From NCBI GenBank assembly GCA_046339595.1, contig JBKDUF010000031.1, positions 1 through 32,754 on the forward strand: 32,754 bases of DNA. Direction: 5' to 3'. Below, in pieces: positions 7,366-14,959 of the stretch (position 1 is the stretch's first letter; each line of letters opens with the position of its first letter). A program made the position numbers and the translations under genes. Under the pieces are notes generated by a model. That model did no database searches, had not been told where the DNA came from, and worked only from the letters and a program-made list of their open reading frames with translations. The stretch is from Ga0077527 sp021300125 (GTDB lineage: Bacteria; Pseudomonadota; Gammaproteobacteria; Burkholderiales; SG8-41).

Positions 7366-7426
7366 CGGCGCGTCGGCGGCAGGCGGCGGGCGCTTTGCCC
7401 CGCCGCACGCACTCCGGACTGGCGGG

Positions 7427-8617
7427 TCAAAGGCGTTCGAAAACCGCCGCAATGCCCTGGCCGCCGCCAATGCACATCGTCACCAGCGCATAGCGGCCGC
7501 CGGTGCGCTGCAGCTCGTGCAGCGCCTTGACCGTGAGAATCGCGCCGGTGGCGCCGATGGGGTGGCCGAGGCCGACTGCGCCGCCGTTGGGATTGGTTTT
7601 CGCGGCATCGAATTTGAGGTCGCAGGATACCGCCAGCGCCTGCACGGCAAAGGCCTCGTTGGATTCGATGACATCCATGTCCTCGACCTTGAGGCCGGCA
7701 CGCTTGAGCGCATTGTGCACCGCCGGCACCGGGCCGATGCCCATGATTTTCGGATCGACGCCGGCCAGTCCGTAGGAGACCAGGCGCGCCATCGGCTTGA
7801 GGCCGGCTTTTTTGGCGGCTTCCTTTTCCATCATCACCACCGCGGCGGCGCCGTCATTGATGCCCGAGGCGTTGCCGGCGGTGACCGAGCCGCCTTCCTT
7901 CTTGAACACGGCACGCAGCTTGGCCAGGCTTTCCAGCGTGACGTCGCTGCGCGGATGCTCGTCCCTCTCGAACAGCGTCGTGCCTTTGCGCGTCTTCAGC
8001 TCCACCGGCACGATCTGGTCCTTGAAAAAGCCTTTTTCGATGGCGTTGATCGCCCGCCGGTGGCTTTCCACGGCGAAGGCGTCCTGCTGCTCGCGGGTGA
8101 TCTTCCATTGCGCGGCAATGTTTTCCGCGGTGATGCCCATGTGCACGGTGTCGAAGGGATCGGTCAGCGCACCGACCATCATGTCCACCGCGCCGCCGTC
8201 GCCCATGCGCTGGCCCCAGCGCAGGCCCGGCATCAGGTAGCCGCCCCGGCTCATCGATTCAGCGCCGCCGCCGACTGCGGCGTCCGCGTCGCCGAGCAGG
8301 ATGCCCTGGGCCGCGGAAACGATCGCCTGCAGGCCACTGCCGCAGAGCCGGTTGACGGTGAGGGCGGTGGTCTCCTGGGGCAGTCCGCCCTTGATGCAGG
8401 CGACCCGCGAGAAATACATGTCCTTCGCTTCGCCGTGGACGACATTGCCGAACACCAGCTGACTGACCTGGTTCGGATCGACCTTGGCGCGGCTGACCGC
8501 CTCGCGCACCACTTGTGCGGCGAGTTCGGTAGGGGCTACATCCTTCAGGGCGCCGCCGTAATCACCAATTGCCGTGCGCACGCCGCTCAGCACCACCACT
8601 TCGCGTCCGTTGCTCAT
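7427..8617 (-). CDS. bktB: Acetyl-CoA acyltransferase / beta-ketothiolase, BktB-like
   Basis: The 396-residue protein is started at ATG 8617, where GGAG lies six bases upstream; a GTG one codon earlier is too close. The sequence follows BktB closely (REVVVLSGVRTAIG at the start, CIGGGQGIAAVFERL at the end). Catalytic residues are visible: nucleophile Cys92 in NRLCGSG, His352 in GLGHPIGATG and Cys382 in TMCIGGG. The enzyme condenses or cleaves 3-ketoacyl-CoA, and in Ralstonia-type bacteria supplies C4-C5 ketoacyl-CoA for polyhydroxyalkanoate or degrades fatty and aromatic acids. No reductase or synthase gene is nearby. The leader is unusually AT-rich (8636-8660), suggesting its own promoter. 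The GGDEF-hemerythrin gene follows 61 bp downstream. Confidence 0.9.
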   Translation of the reverse strand: MSNGREVVVLSGVRTAIGDYGGALKDVAPTELAAQVVREAVSRAKVDPNQVSQLVFGNVVHGEAKDMYFSRVACIKGGLPQETTALTVNRLCGSGLQAIVSAAQGILLGDADAAVGGGAESMSRGGYLMPGLRWGQRMGDGGAVDMMVGALTDPFDTVHMGITAENIAAQWKITREQQDAFAVESHRRAINAIEKGFFKDQIVPVELKTRKGTTLFERDEHPRSDVTLESLAKLRAVFKKEGGSVTAGNASGINDGAAAVVMMEKEAAKKAGLKPMARLVSYGLAGVDPKIMGIGPVPAVHNALKRAGLKVEDMDVIESNEAFAVQALAVSCDLKFDAAKTNPNGGAVGLGHPIGATGAILTVKALHELQRTGGRYALVTMCIGGGQGIAAVFERL

Positions 8618-8635
8618 CACAGTCTCCAGTAAGTA

Positions 8636-8660
8636 TCTGATTTAAAATAAATATTTTTTA
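8636..8660 (-). promoter_or_regulatory. AT-rich tract upstream of the thiolase gene
   Basis: A run of nearly pure A/T lies 20-45 bp before the thiolase start on the minus strand. It is the likely promoter area, but I cannot assign -35 and -10 boxes with the right spacing. It could also be an UP-element-like or regulator site. Confidence 0.35.
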
Positions 8661-8697
8661 CCCGTAGCGCGGGCAACGTCGATCTGAAGTTTACGCT

Positions 8698-8714
8698 GCC
8701 GATTCTCCATCGGC
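8698..8714 (-). terminator. Small hairpin after hslO
   Basis: GCCGAT (8698-8703) and ATCGGC (8709-8714) form a 6-bp stem with a 5-nt loop, 13 bp after the hslO stop. No T-run follows on the minus strand, so it is a weak or Rho-assisted terminator at best. Confidence 0.35.
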
Positions 8715-8727
8715 AAACCGGATGCGT

Positions 8728-9597
8728 TCAATGCCGGGTGGGGGGCGCAGCCGTGCTGCCGCGGCCGGCGAACAGCTGTTCGCTGTCGATGGCGTCGAAG
8801 GCGTAACGGCGGTTGCAGAACTCGCAATGCACCTCGACTTCGCCGCGCTCGGCCACAATTGCGTGCACCTCATCGCGGCCGAGCATGCGCAGCATGCCGG
8901 CCACCCTCTCGCGCGTGCAGGTGCAGCGGAAGCACACCGGCTTGGGTTCGAACAGCCGCAGGTTTTCCTGGTGGAACAGGCGCCGCAGCAGTACCGGGGC
9001 ATCAAGTTCAAGCAGCTCGGCTGCGCTGACGGTGGCGGCGAGATGGCCGGCGCGCGGCCAGGCGTCGGCATCGCGCGCCTCGCGCTCGGGCAGTTTCTGG
9101 ATCAGCATCCCGCCGGCATGCCGGTCGTCGCTGGCAAGCCACAGCCGTGTCGGAATCTGTTCCGATGAGGCCATGTAGTGTTCCAGCGCGGCGGCGACGC
9201 TGTCGCCTTCGAGTCCGACCACGCCCTGATAGCCGGGCTGGCCGCCGGCGGGCATCAGGTTGACCACGAACCGGCCCTCGCCGAGCAGCTCGCGCAGGCC
9301 GCCGCCGGAAATCTCGCCCTGCCATTTTGCGGTGGCGCGCATGGCATGGTCGCGGGTGCATTCGACGACGATCAGTTTCACCGGGCCGCTGCCCTGCAGC
9401 TGCAGCGAGAGGATGCCATCGAACTTGAGCGTGGCCGCGAGCAGCGCGCCCGCGGCCATCAGCTCGCCCAGCAGCTGGCGCAGCGGCGGCGGATACGCAT
9501 GGCGTTCGGTGACGGCCTGCCAGGTGGAGGCGAGGCGCACCCATTCGCCGCGTACTGCCGAATCCTCGAATACGAAGCGGTGCAGCTGGTCGCTCAT
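8728..9597 (-). CDS. hslO: Hsp33 redox-regulated chaperone
   Basis: The protein has 289 residues from ATG 9597, which overlaps the stop of the upstream glycosyltransferase gene by ATGA. The N-terminus MSDQLHRFVFEDSAVRGEWV and the segment GELMAAGALLAATLKFDG are typical of Hsp33. The C-terminal redox switch is intact: CxC at Cys225/Cys227 and CxxC at Cys258/Cys261, matching the zinc-binding cysteines 232/234/265/268 of E. coli; an extra Cys222 sits three residues before. In reducing cytoplasm the cysteines hold zinc. Oxidation combined with unfolding stress releases it and activates holdase function. Length matches E. coli (292). The same reading frame is open far upstream into the glycosyltransferase gene, but that part is only its shadow. 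Confidence 0.95.
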   Translation of the reverse strand: MSDQLHRFVFEDSAVRGEWVRLASTWQAVTERHAYPPPLRQLLGELMAAGALLAATLKFDGILSLQLQGSGPVKLIVVECTRDHAMRATAKWQGEISGGGLRELLGEGRFVVNLMPAGGQPGYQGVVGLEGDSVAAALEHYMASSEQIPTRLWLASDDRHAGGMLIQKLPEREARDADAWPRAGHLAATVSAAELLELDAPVLLRRLFHQENLRLFEPKPVCFRCTCTRERVAGMLRMLGRDEVHAIVAERGEVEVHCEFCNRRYAFDAIDSEQLFAGRGSTAAPPTRH

Positions 9598-11225
9598 TTT
9601 GCCGCCGGCCCGCGCTGATAGAGGCGGAAACGTTCGTCCTTGTCGCCGGGGCGGTGGCCTTCCCAGATCGGCCGCCATTCGGCGCCGATGACCAGTTCGT
9701 CCAGCGGCCGCCCCTGCACCAGCAGCAGCGGACAGCCGGCTGCCCGCGGGCTGGTTTCCACGCGCTCGGTGCGCAGCCCGGCGAAATACTGCAGCATCGC
9801 GCGTTGCGCCTCGCCGAGGTCGCGGCTGGCGATACAGGCCTGCTGCGCCGGCAGCGCACGCACGAGGTTGGCCACCATCATGCGGTAGCTCTTGCTGGTA
9901 TCGACCCAGCCGATGAACAGCGTGGCCAGCAGCGCCCACACCGCGGTGATGCCGGCGGTCCACACCACGAGCGGCCTTTCCACGCTGCGTTTCAGGCGCG
10001 CCAGCAGCAGGAACCAGCCCGCGGTATAGGCGAGGCCAAGCAGGAAGGGCAGCAGCCGGAAGCCATAGTCGTAGCCGGGACGGATGGTGTGCAGATGCGC
10101 ATGCAGCTTCGCCGGCAGACCCAGCTCCAGCGCGACCCAGTAGAACCAGCCGACGGCAATGAAGAAGGTGAAAGTCATGATGCTGAACCAGTACCAGCCG
10201 TTCACCGCACCGCGTCTCAGCGCATCCACTCCGGGCACTGCAAGCAGCGCCAGCGGCAGCAGCATCGGCAGGCCGTAGAGTTCGCGCGTTTCGGCTGCGC
10301 TGCCGAGCAGCATCAGCGTCGCCGCGAACCCGGCCAGCGGCAGCACCAGGCCGGGTGCGCCGAGTTGCCGGCTGCGTCCGGCGCGCCACAGCGCCCACAG
10401 CGCCAGCGGCCAGGCCGGAAAGGCATACCAGGGCAGGATGCGCAGGTAATAGCCGAGTCCGGCGAACAGGTCGGGTGTGGCGAAAAAGCGCGCCAGGTTT
10501 TCGGTGTGGAGCCAGGCCGCATACAGCGCCGGATCGTGCCGGTGAAGCAGCGCCGGCCAGACCACCAGCCACGGCAGGGCGGCGACTGCGGCGGTGATCA
10601 GCGCCGCCGCGTAACGCGGCGTGCGCCAGTGCGGCGACAGCGGCAGCAGCAGTGCGATCAGCACGATCATTGCCGCTTCGGGGATGCCCATGGCCATGAA
10701 CACGATGCCGCAGCCGCTGCCGATCCAGAAGCCGCCGGGTGCGGCGCGGCGCAGTGCCAGTGCCGTGCCGTAATAGGCCATCGCGAAACCGCAGAACGCG
10801 GCGAGATCGGTGATCAGCTGGTGTCCGCGGACAACCAGGCCGAGGCAGCCGAGCAGCAGCAGCGCCGCTGTGAGACCGTGGCGCGGCCCGTGCAGCTCGC
10901 GCGAGGCCAGCGCGGCGAAGACGAAGGCCAGCCCGATCCACAGGCCGGCGGCGATGCGCGCGGCATCATGCAGCGGCAGCAGCCAGGACAGCGCGAGGGC
11001 GCTGGCCGCGGCAGTGAGGTGGAACAGCGGCGGCTTGTCGAGGAAAGGCTCGCCCGCGATCTGCGGCACCACCCAGCTGCCGCCAAGCAGGATTTCGTGC
11101 ACCACGCCGAAGGTATAGGCCTCGTCCGGTTTCCACGGGTCGTGGCCGATCAGTCCCGGCAGCAGCCAGGCTACGGCGAGCAGCGCGATCAGCAGGGGAC
11201 GCAGCGGCAGATTCAGGGCAGGCAT
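9594..11225 (-). CDS. ArnT-like membrane glycosyltransferase (PMT/GT-83 superfamily)
   Basis: The 543-residue protein begins at ATG 11225. It has about 11-12 hydrophobic helices and the ArnT/PMT hallmark in the first periplasmic loop: DPWKPDEAYTFGVVHEIL (acidic residues near position 29-34, likely metal or catalytic) and 'GEPFLDKPPLFHL' about 25 residues on. The last about 90 residues are a soluble domain. Family members use polyprenyl-phosphate sugars to modify lipid A, lipids or proteins in the periplasm. The sugar and acceptor here are unknown, and no arn operon is present, so lipid A modification with aminoarabinose should not be assumed. It lies 49 bp after the M48 protease gene and overlaps hslO by 4 bp, so the three are probably one transcript. 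Confidence 0.82.
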   Translation of the reverse strand: MPALNLPLRPLLIALLAVAWLLPGLIGHDPWKPDEAYTFGVVHEILLGGSWVVPQIAGEPFLDKPPLFHLTAAASALALSWLLPLHDAARIAAGLWIGLAFVFAALASRELHGPRHGLTAALLLLGCLGLVVRGHQLITDLAAFCGFAMAYYGTALALRRAAPGGFWIGSGCGIVFMAMGIPEAAMIVLIALLLPLSPHWRTPRYAAALITAAVAALPWLVVWPALLHRHDPALYAAWLHTENLARFFATPDLFAGLGYYLRILPWYAFPAWPLALWALWRAGRSRQLGAPGLVLPLAGFAATLMLLGSAAETRELYGLPMLLPLALLAVPGVDALRRGAVNGWYWFSIMTFTFFIAVGWFYWVALELGLPAKLHAHLHTIRPGYDYGFRLLPFLLGLAYTAGWFLLLARLKRSVERPLVVWTAGITAVWALLATLFIGWVDTSKSYRMMVANLVRALPAQQACIASRDLGEAQRAMLQYFAGLRTERVETSPRAAGCPLLLVQGRPLDELVIGAEWRPIWEGHRPGDKDERFRLYQRGPAAK

Positions 11226-11274
11226 GGGTGCGGTGGGTTCCAGGCGCGGCGATTATCGCACCCGCGGCGCCGGC

Positions 11275-12726
11275 TCATTCCACGATTTTCAGCGGCTGGC
11301 CCGCGGCCGGCTCCCCCCGGGGATAGAGGCCGTTGATCAGGCGCAGGTGGCCTTCGGCATGGCGTCCCAGCGGGGAGTGCCTGGCGAGATCGGCGAAGGT
11401 GATGCCGGCGCGGGCGGTAATGACGCGCATGCGCAGCGGCCTGGCCTGCTCACGTTCCTCGGCAGTGATCGCGTGGAAGCTGCGCATGGCCGCGTCCATC
11501 GGGGCGGCGTGCTGGCGAAAGGCCGCATCGTTCACGGCCTGGATGCCGATGGCATAGGCCTGTTTGCCGAGGAACACCACCGCCACCCGCGTCGGCTTTC
11601 CCGACAGCGAAAGCTCCGTGATCGCGGCCGGCAGGCCGCCGATGGTTGCAGGGGCCACCGCCTGGCCGACGCCCAGCTTGAGCAGGCGGCGCAGCACCTC
11701 CGCAGGCGTGCCTTCTGCCGTGCCCGCGGAACGCAGGTCCACCAGCGCATTGCGGTCGGGGCTGGTGGCGAGCACGTTCTGCGGCGTGTTGCGCACGCGC
11801 CAGCCTTCGGGAAAGTGCAGCGCCAGTCCGAGACCGGCATGGAAAAAACGGTGATTGCGCACCACACCCTGCGCGGGGCTGTCAGCGAACACCATGCCTT
11901 CCATGCGCTTGAGGAAGTTTTCGCGCTCGACGCGGTTGTCGGCACTGGCGAAACGCGAGGCTTCGCGCACCACCTCCTGCAGCCGCGTGTCATTGTCGGG
12001 GTGGGAGGCGAACAGGCCGTGATAGCGTCGCGGTTCGCGGCCTTCGGCCTTGGCGATCTCGGCGTCCAACAGCTCGTGGTTCTTGAGCACGCCAACCACG
12101 CGGATCATGGCTTGCGGGTCGTAGCCCGTACGCGCCAGGTATTCGGCGCCGAGCCGGTCGGCCTCCAGTTCGTGCTCGCGGCCGTAGCCGGAGAGCAGGG
12201 CGCCGCCGAGCAGGTTGACCAGCGCGTCGGCGCCGGTGTTGCGCACCTGCGGCACCAGGATCTGCAGGATCGAAGTGCCGACGTTCGCCGCGGTCGCGGC
12301 CGACAATTGCTGTACCGAATGCCGTGCCGTGACATGGCCCAGCTCGTGGCCGAGTACCGCGGCAAGCTCGGCCTCGGAATTGAGATAGGCGAGGATGCCG
12401 CGGGTGATGTAGATGTAGCCGCCGGGCAGCGCAAAGGCATTGACCTCGGGTGAATCCACCACCAGGAACTGGTACTGCAGGCCCGGACGGTGGCTGGCCC
12501 CGGCCAGGCGCTGGCCGATGTCGCTGACATAGCGTTGCAGTTCGGCGTCTTCGTAGCTGCCGTATTGCTGGCGCACGCGCCGGTCCTCGCTGCGCCCCAT
12601 GCTGACTTCCTGCGTTTCGGACAGGGTCACGAAATTGGGGTGGCCAGTGACCGGGTTCACCGCGCAGTGGGTCAATGACAGTGCGGCGAGCAGGGCGGCG
12701 AGGCGGGTTCCGGTGCTGGGTTTCAT
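11275..12726 (-). CDS. M48-family zinc metalloprotease, lipoprotein
   Basis: The protein has 483 residues from ATG 12726; a 13-residue extension to 12765 would spoil the signal peptide. Residues 1-21 form a lipoprotein signal with lipobox LTHC, so Cys21 would be lipidated. The protease domain has HELGH (His127, Glu128, His131) within 'AAVLGHELGHVTARHS', and the downstream glutamate ligand in HELEADRLGAEYLARTGYDP. The C-terminal third (from about 250) carries the long extension seen in BepA/YfgC- and LoiP-like periplasmic proteases. These degrade or help assemble outer membrane proteins. It would be attached to a membrane facing the periplasm. The Shine-Dalgarno is weak. It leads the minus-strand cluster with the ArnT-like gene and hslO. 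Confidence 0.87.
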   Translation of the reverse strand: MKPSTGTRLAALLAALSLTHCAVNPVTGHPNFVTLSETQEVSMGRSEDRRVRQQYGSYEDAELQRYVSDIGQRLAGASHRPGLQYQFLVVDSPEVNAFALPGGYIYITRGILAYLNSEAELAAVLGHELGHVTARHSVQQLSAATAANVGTSILQILVPQVRNTGADALVNLLGGALLSGYGREHELEADRLGAEYLARTGYDPQAMIRVVGVLKNHELLDAEIAKAEGREPRRYHGLFASHPDNDTRLQEVVREASRFASADNRVERENFLKRMEGMVFADSPAQGVVRNHRFFHAGLGLALHFPEGWRVRNTPQNVLATSPDRNALVDLRSAGTAEGTPAEVLRRLLKLGVGQAVAPATIGGLPAAITELSLSGKPTRVAVVFLGKQAYAIGIQAVNDAAFRQHAAPMDAAMRSFHAITAEEREQARPLRMRVITARAGITFADLARHSPLGRHAEGHLRLINGLYPRGEPAAGQPLKIVE

Positions 12727-12790
12727 GGCGCGCCTGATTCTAGGTGAATGTCCGGATCCACCCAATCACGCGACACTTGCCGGTGCGTCT

Positions 12791-12807
12791 CGCCCCAAAT
12801 GGGGGCG
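12791..12807. promoter_or_regulatory. GC-rich inverted repeat in the divergent promoter region
   Basis: CGCCCC (12791-12796) and GGGGCG (12802-12807) are inverted arms around AAATG, flanked on both sides by CGTCT. It lies in the 203-bp space between the M48 gene (minus) and the histidine kinase gene (plus), 65 bp before the M48 start. It may be an operator. There is no T-tract that would make it a terminator. Confidence 0.3.
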
Positions 12808-12929
12808 TCTGCCTGCGTCATTTGCGACAACGTGACCGGCTGTTGTGCACGGGCTGCAGCGCGCTTCCGGCGACGAAGCTGAAAGTCCTTCAGAATCAAT
12901 AGCCTATCGAGACCTTGCCCAAGGGTCTG

Positions 12930-14204
12930 ATGAGGCTGCGGGTGATTGGCACGGTAGATGCATTGAAAGCTGGCATGTCGCCACCGAATGCCATCCATGC
13001 CTGCAGCCCGGCCTCGGGTGCCTCCGTCGCCGGGCCCTTGCGGCGCCATGCGCCATCGCGCCCCCGGGTGCCCGGCGGCGGCGCGGGTCCCTGGAGCGAC
13101 CGCCTGACACTGCTGCTCGAATCCACCGGCGAGGGCATGTTCGGCATCGATCTCGACGGGCGCTGCACCTTCGTCAACCGTGCCGGCGCAACAATCCTCG
13201 GTTATGCCGCCGAAGACCTGATCGGCCGCAACATGCACTACCTGATCCACCATGCCCATGGCGACGGCCGCCATTATCCGGTGGAGGAGTGCCCGATCTT
13301 CCGCGCCTTCCGCCAGGGCCTGCCCTGCCGCATCGATTCCGAGGTGCTGTGGCGCGCCGACGGCTCCTGTTTTCCGGCGGAGTATTCGTCCTATCCCATC
13401 GTCGAGCAGGATGCCGTGGTGGGCGCGGTGGTCACCTTCATCGACATCTCCGAGCGCAAGCAGGCCGAGGAGCTGTTGCGGCGGGCCAACGACGAGCTCG
13501 AGCGGCGCGTCGAAGAACGCACGCAGGAACTCTCGGGTGCGCTCACCCAGCTGCGCGAGCTTTCGGCGTACCTGCACACGGTGCGTGAGGAGGAGCGCAC
13601 GCGCATCGCGCGGGAAATCCACGACGAACTGGGCAGCCTGCTGGTGGCGCTGAAGATGGATGTGAACTGGCTGGGCAAGCGGGTGGCAGAAGATGCCGGC
13701 CTCGGCCGCAAGCTGCAGTCGATGGGGCGCATGATCGAGACCGCGGTCGAGAACGTGGGCCGCATCATGACTGACCTGCGGCCGAGCATCCTCGACCATC
13801 AGGGGCTGTGGGCTGCGCTGGACTGGCAGGCGCAGGAGTTTGCCGAGTCGAGCGAGCTGCGCTGCGATGCCCGGCTCGACATCGCGGCCGGAACCCCCGC
13901 GCCGACTGGCACCCTCGCGATCGCGGTGTTCCGCATTTTCCAGGAGATGCTCAGCAACGTCGCACGCCATGCCCGCGCAACCTCGGTGCACATCCGCATA
14001 CTCGCCGAAGACGGGCTGCTCGGCATCGAAGTGAGCGATGACGGCTGCGGCGCGCCCGCGGCCGCGTTTGACAGTCCGCGCGCCTACGGCGTGCTCGGCA
14101 TGCGTGAGCGTGCCGGACACTTCGGCGGCGAGCTGGCGATCAGCAGCCACCCCGGCGCCGGCACCACGGTGCGCCTGCGCATCCCTCTGCAGGAGGCGGC
14201 ATGA
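12930..14204 (+). CDS. Soluble PAS histidine kinase, NarX/HPK7-type
   Basis: The protein has about 424 residues from ATG 12930, which is preceded by AAGGG (12921-12925); a TTG at 12915 would add five residues. There is no signal peptide or membrane helix, so sensing is cytoplasmic. A PAS domain spans about 57-175 and holds an unusual His/Cys-rich stretch, 'HYLIHHAHGDGRHYPVEECP', followed by a further Cys. A coiled coil (RKQAEELLRRANDELERRVEERTQEL) joins it to a HisKA_3 domain whose phospho-acceptor is His231 in REIHDELGSLL. The HATPase domain has N-box EMLSNVARHA, G1 DDGCGAP and G2 GVLGMRERA. The stop overlaps the response regulator start (ATGA). Its place just before a cyanate operon suggests, but does not prove, control of nitrogen or cyanate genes. 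Confidence 0.87.
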   Translation: MRLRVIGTVDALKAGMSPPNAIHACSPASGASVAGPLRRHAPSRPRVPGGGAGPWSDRLTLLLESTGEGMFGIDLDGRCTFVNRAGATILGYAAEDLIGRNMHYLIHHAHGDGRHYPVEECPIFRAFRQGLPCRIDSEVLWRADGSCFPAEYSSYPIVEQDAVVGAVVTFIDISERKQAEELLRRANDELERRVEERTQELSGALTQLRELSAYLHTVREEERTRIAREIHDELGSLLVALKMDVNWLGKRVAEDAGLGRKLQSMGRMIETAVENVGRIMTDLRPSILDHQGLWAALDWQAQEFAESSELRCDARLDIAAGTPAPTGTLAIAVFRIFQEMLSNVARHARATSVHIRILAEDGLLGIEVSDDGCGAPAAAFDSPRAYGVLGMRERAGHFGGELAISSHPGAGTTVRLRIPLQEAA

Positions 14205-14839
14205 TCCGGCTGCTGATTTGTGACGACCACCTGATCGTGCGCCAGGGGCTGCGCCAGATTCTGGCTGACGCGCCGGATGTCGAGGTGGTCGCCGAAGCCG
14301 AGAGCGGCTGCGAGGCGATCCGGCTTGCGCGCGTCGGCGGCATTGATGTGGTGCTGCTCGACATCGCCATGCCCGGACGCGACGGCCTGGAGACGCTGAA
14401 GCAGTTCCGTTCGGAACTGCCGAAGCTGCCGGTGCTGATGCTGTCCACCTATCCCGACAAGCAGTATGCCGTGCGCTGCCTGAAGCTCGGCGCCTCCGGT
14501 TACCTGAACAAGAGTGCCGACACCGACCAGCTGCTCGAGGCCGTGCGCAAGGCCGCCCACGGCGGGGTGTTCGTGACCACCGCGCAGGCCGAGGCGCTGG
14601 CGATGGCGCTCTCCGCGCCCGCCGCCGACCGGCAACCCCACGAAATGCTGTCGGACCGTGAATACCAGGTGCTGCGGCTGATTGCCGCAGGGCAAAGCGT
14701 CGGCCAGATCGCGAGCCAGCTGGCGCTGAGCCCCAATACCGTCAGCACCTACCGGGCGCGGATCTGCGAGAAAACCGGGGCGCGGAATGATGTGGAAATT
14801 GCGCTGTATGCAGTACGCCAGGGTTTGCATCAGGTGTAG
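14201..14839 (+). CDS. NarL/FixJ-type response regulator
   Basis: The protein has 212 residues; its ATG at 14201 overlaps the kinase stop, so the two are translationally coupled. The receiver domain (1-118) has the acidic pair CDD (8-9), phospho-acceptor Asp54 in VLLDIAMPG, Ser82 in MLSTYP and Lys104 in YLNKSAD. The C-terminal LuxR-type HTH (about 148-207) has 'LSDREYQVLRLIAAGQSVGQ' and 'LSPNTVSTYRARICEKTGAR', with the recognition helix intact. It should be phosphorylated by the adjacent kinase and bind DNA as a dimer. The first downstream gene is the cyanate-type transporter, 120 bp on, and a 7-2-7 palindrome overlaps its own stop codon. Confidence 0.92.
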   Translation: MIRLLICDDHLIVRQGLRQILADAPDVEVVAEAESGCEAIRLARVGGIDVVLLDIAMPGRDGLETLKQFRSELPKLPVLMLSTYPDKQYAVRCLKLGASGYLNKSADTDQLLEAVRKAAHGGVFVTTAQAEALAMALSAPAADRQPHEMLSDREYQVLRLIAAGQSVGQIASQLALSPNTVSTYRARICEKTGARNDVEIALYAVRQGLHQV

Positions 14840-14851
14840 TGCCAGCACTAC
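14836..14851. promoter_or_regulatory. 16-bp palindrome GTAGTGC-CA-GCACTAC, candidate response-regulator operator
   Basis: The two 7-base arms are perfect inverted copies around CA, the same 7-2-7 geometry used by NarL dimers, although the half-site sequence is not the NarL heptamer. It overlaps the TAG stop of the response regulator (14837-14839) and lies 108 bp before the transporter start. It could be the binding site for the neighbouring regulator. A weak intercistronic hairpin is the alternative. Confidence 0.45.
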
Positions 14852-14959
14852 AGCCGATCGGCGGACGGCGTGACAGCCAATCCCCCGCCGGCTGCCTAAG
14901 CTTCAGACAACCATCCGCGCCGCAGGGTGCGGGAGAACGCACGAAGAAAGGAAACGACA

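Noticed and set aside
8652..8675. CCCG/CGGG hairpin before the thiolase gene as a terminator for hslO
   Set aside because: On the minus strand the stem is followed by A, not T. The AT-rich tract is better read as the thiolase promoter area.
9594..11225. Naming the membrane glycosyltransferase arnT
   Set aside because: Only the superfamily motif is visible. No other arn genes are nearby, so lipid A aminoarabinose transfer is not supported.
9654..11336. A 560-codon plus-strand frame opposite the ArnT-like gene
   Set aside because: It is Gln/Arg/His-rich low-complexity shadow sequence. The minus-strand frame has membrane helices and the ArnT motif.
12915..12929. TTG at 12915 as the histidine kinase start
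   Set aside because: ATG 12930 has AAGGG just upstream, while TTG 12915 has no site. The five extra residues add no motif.
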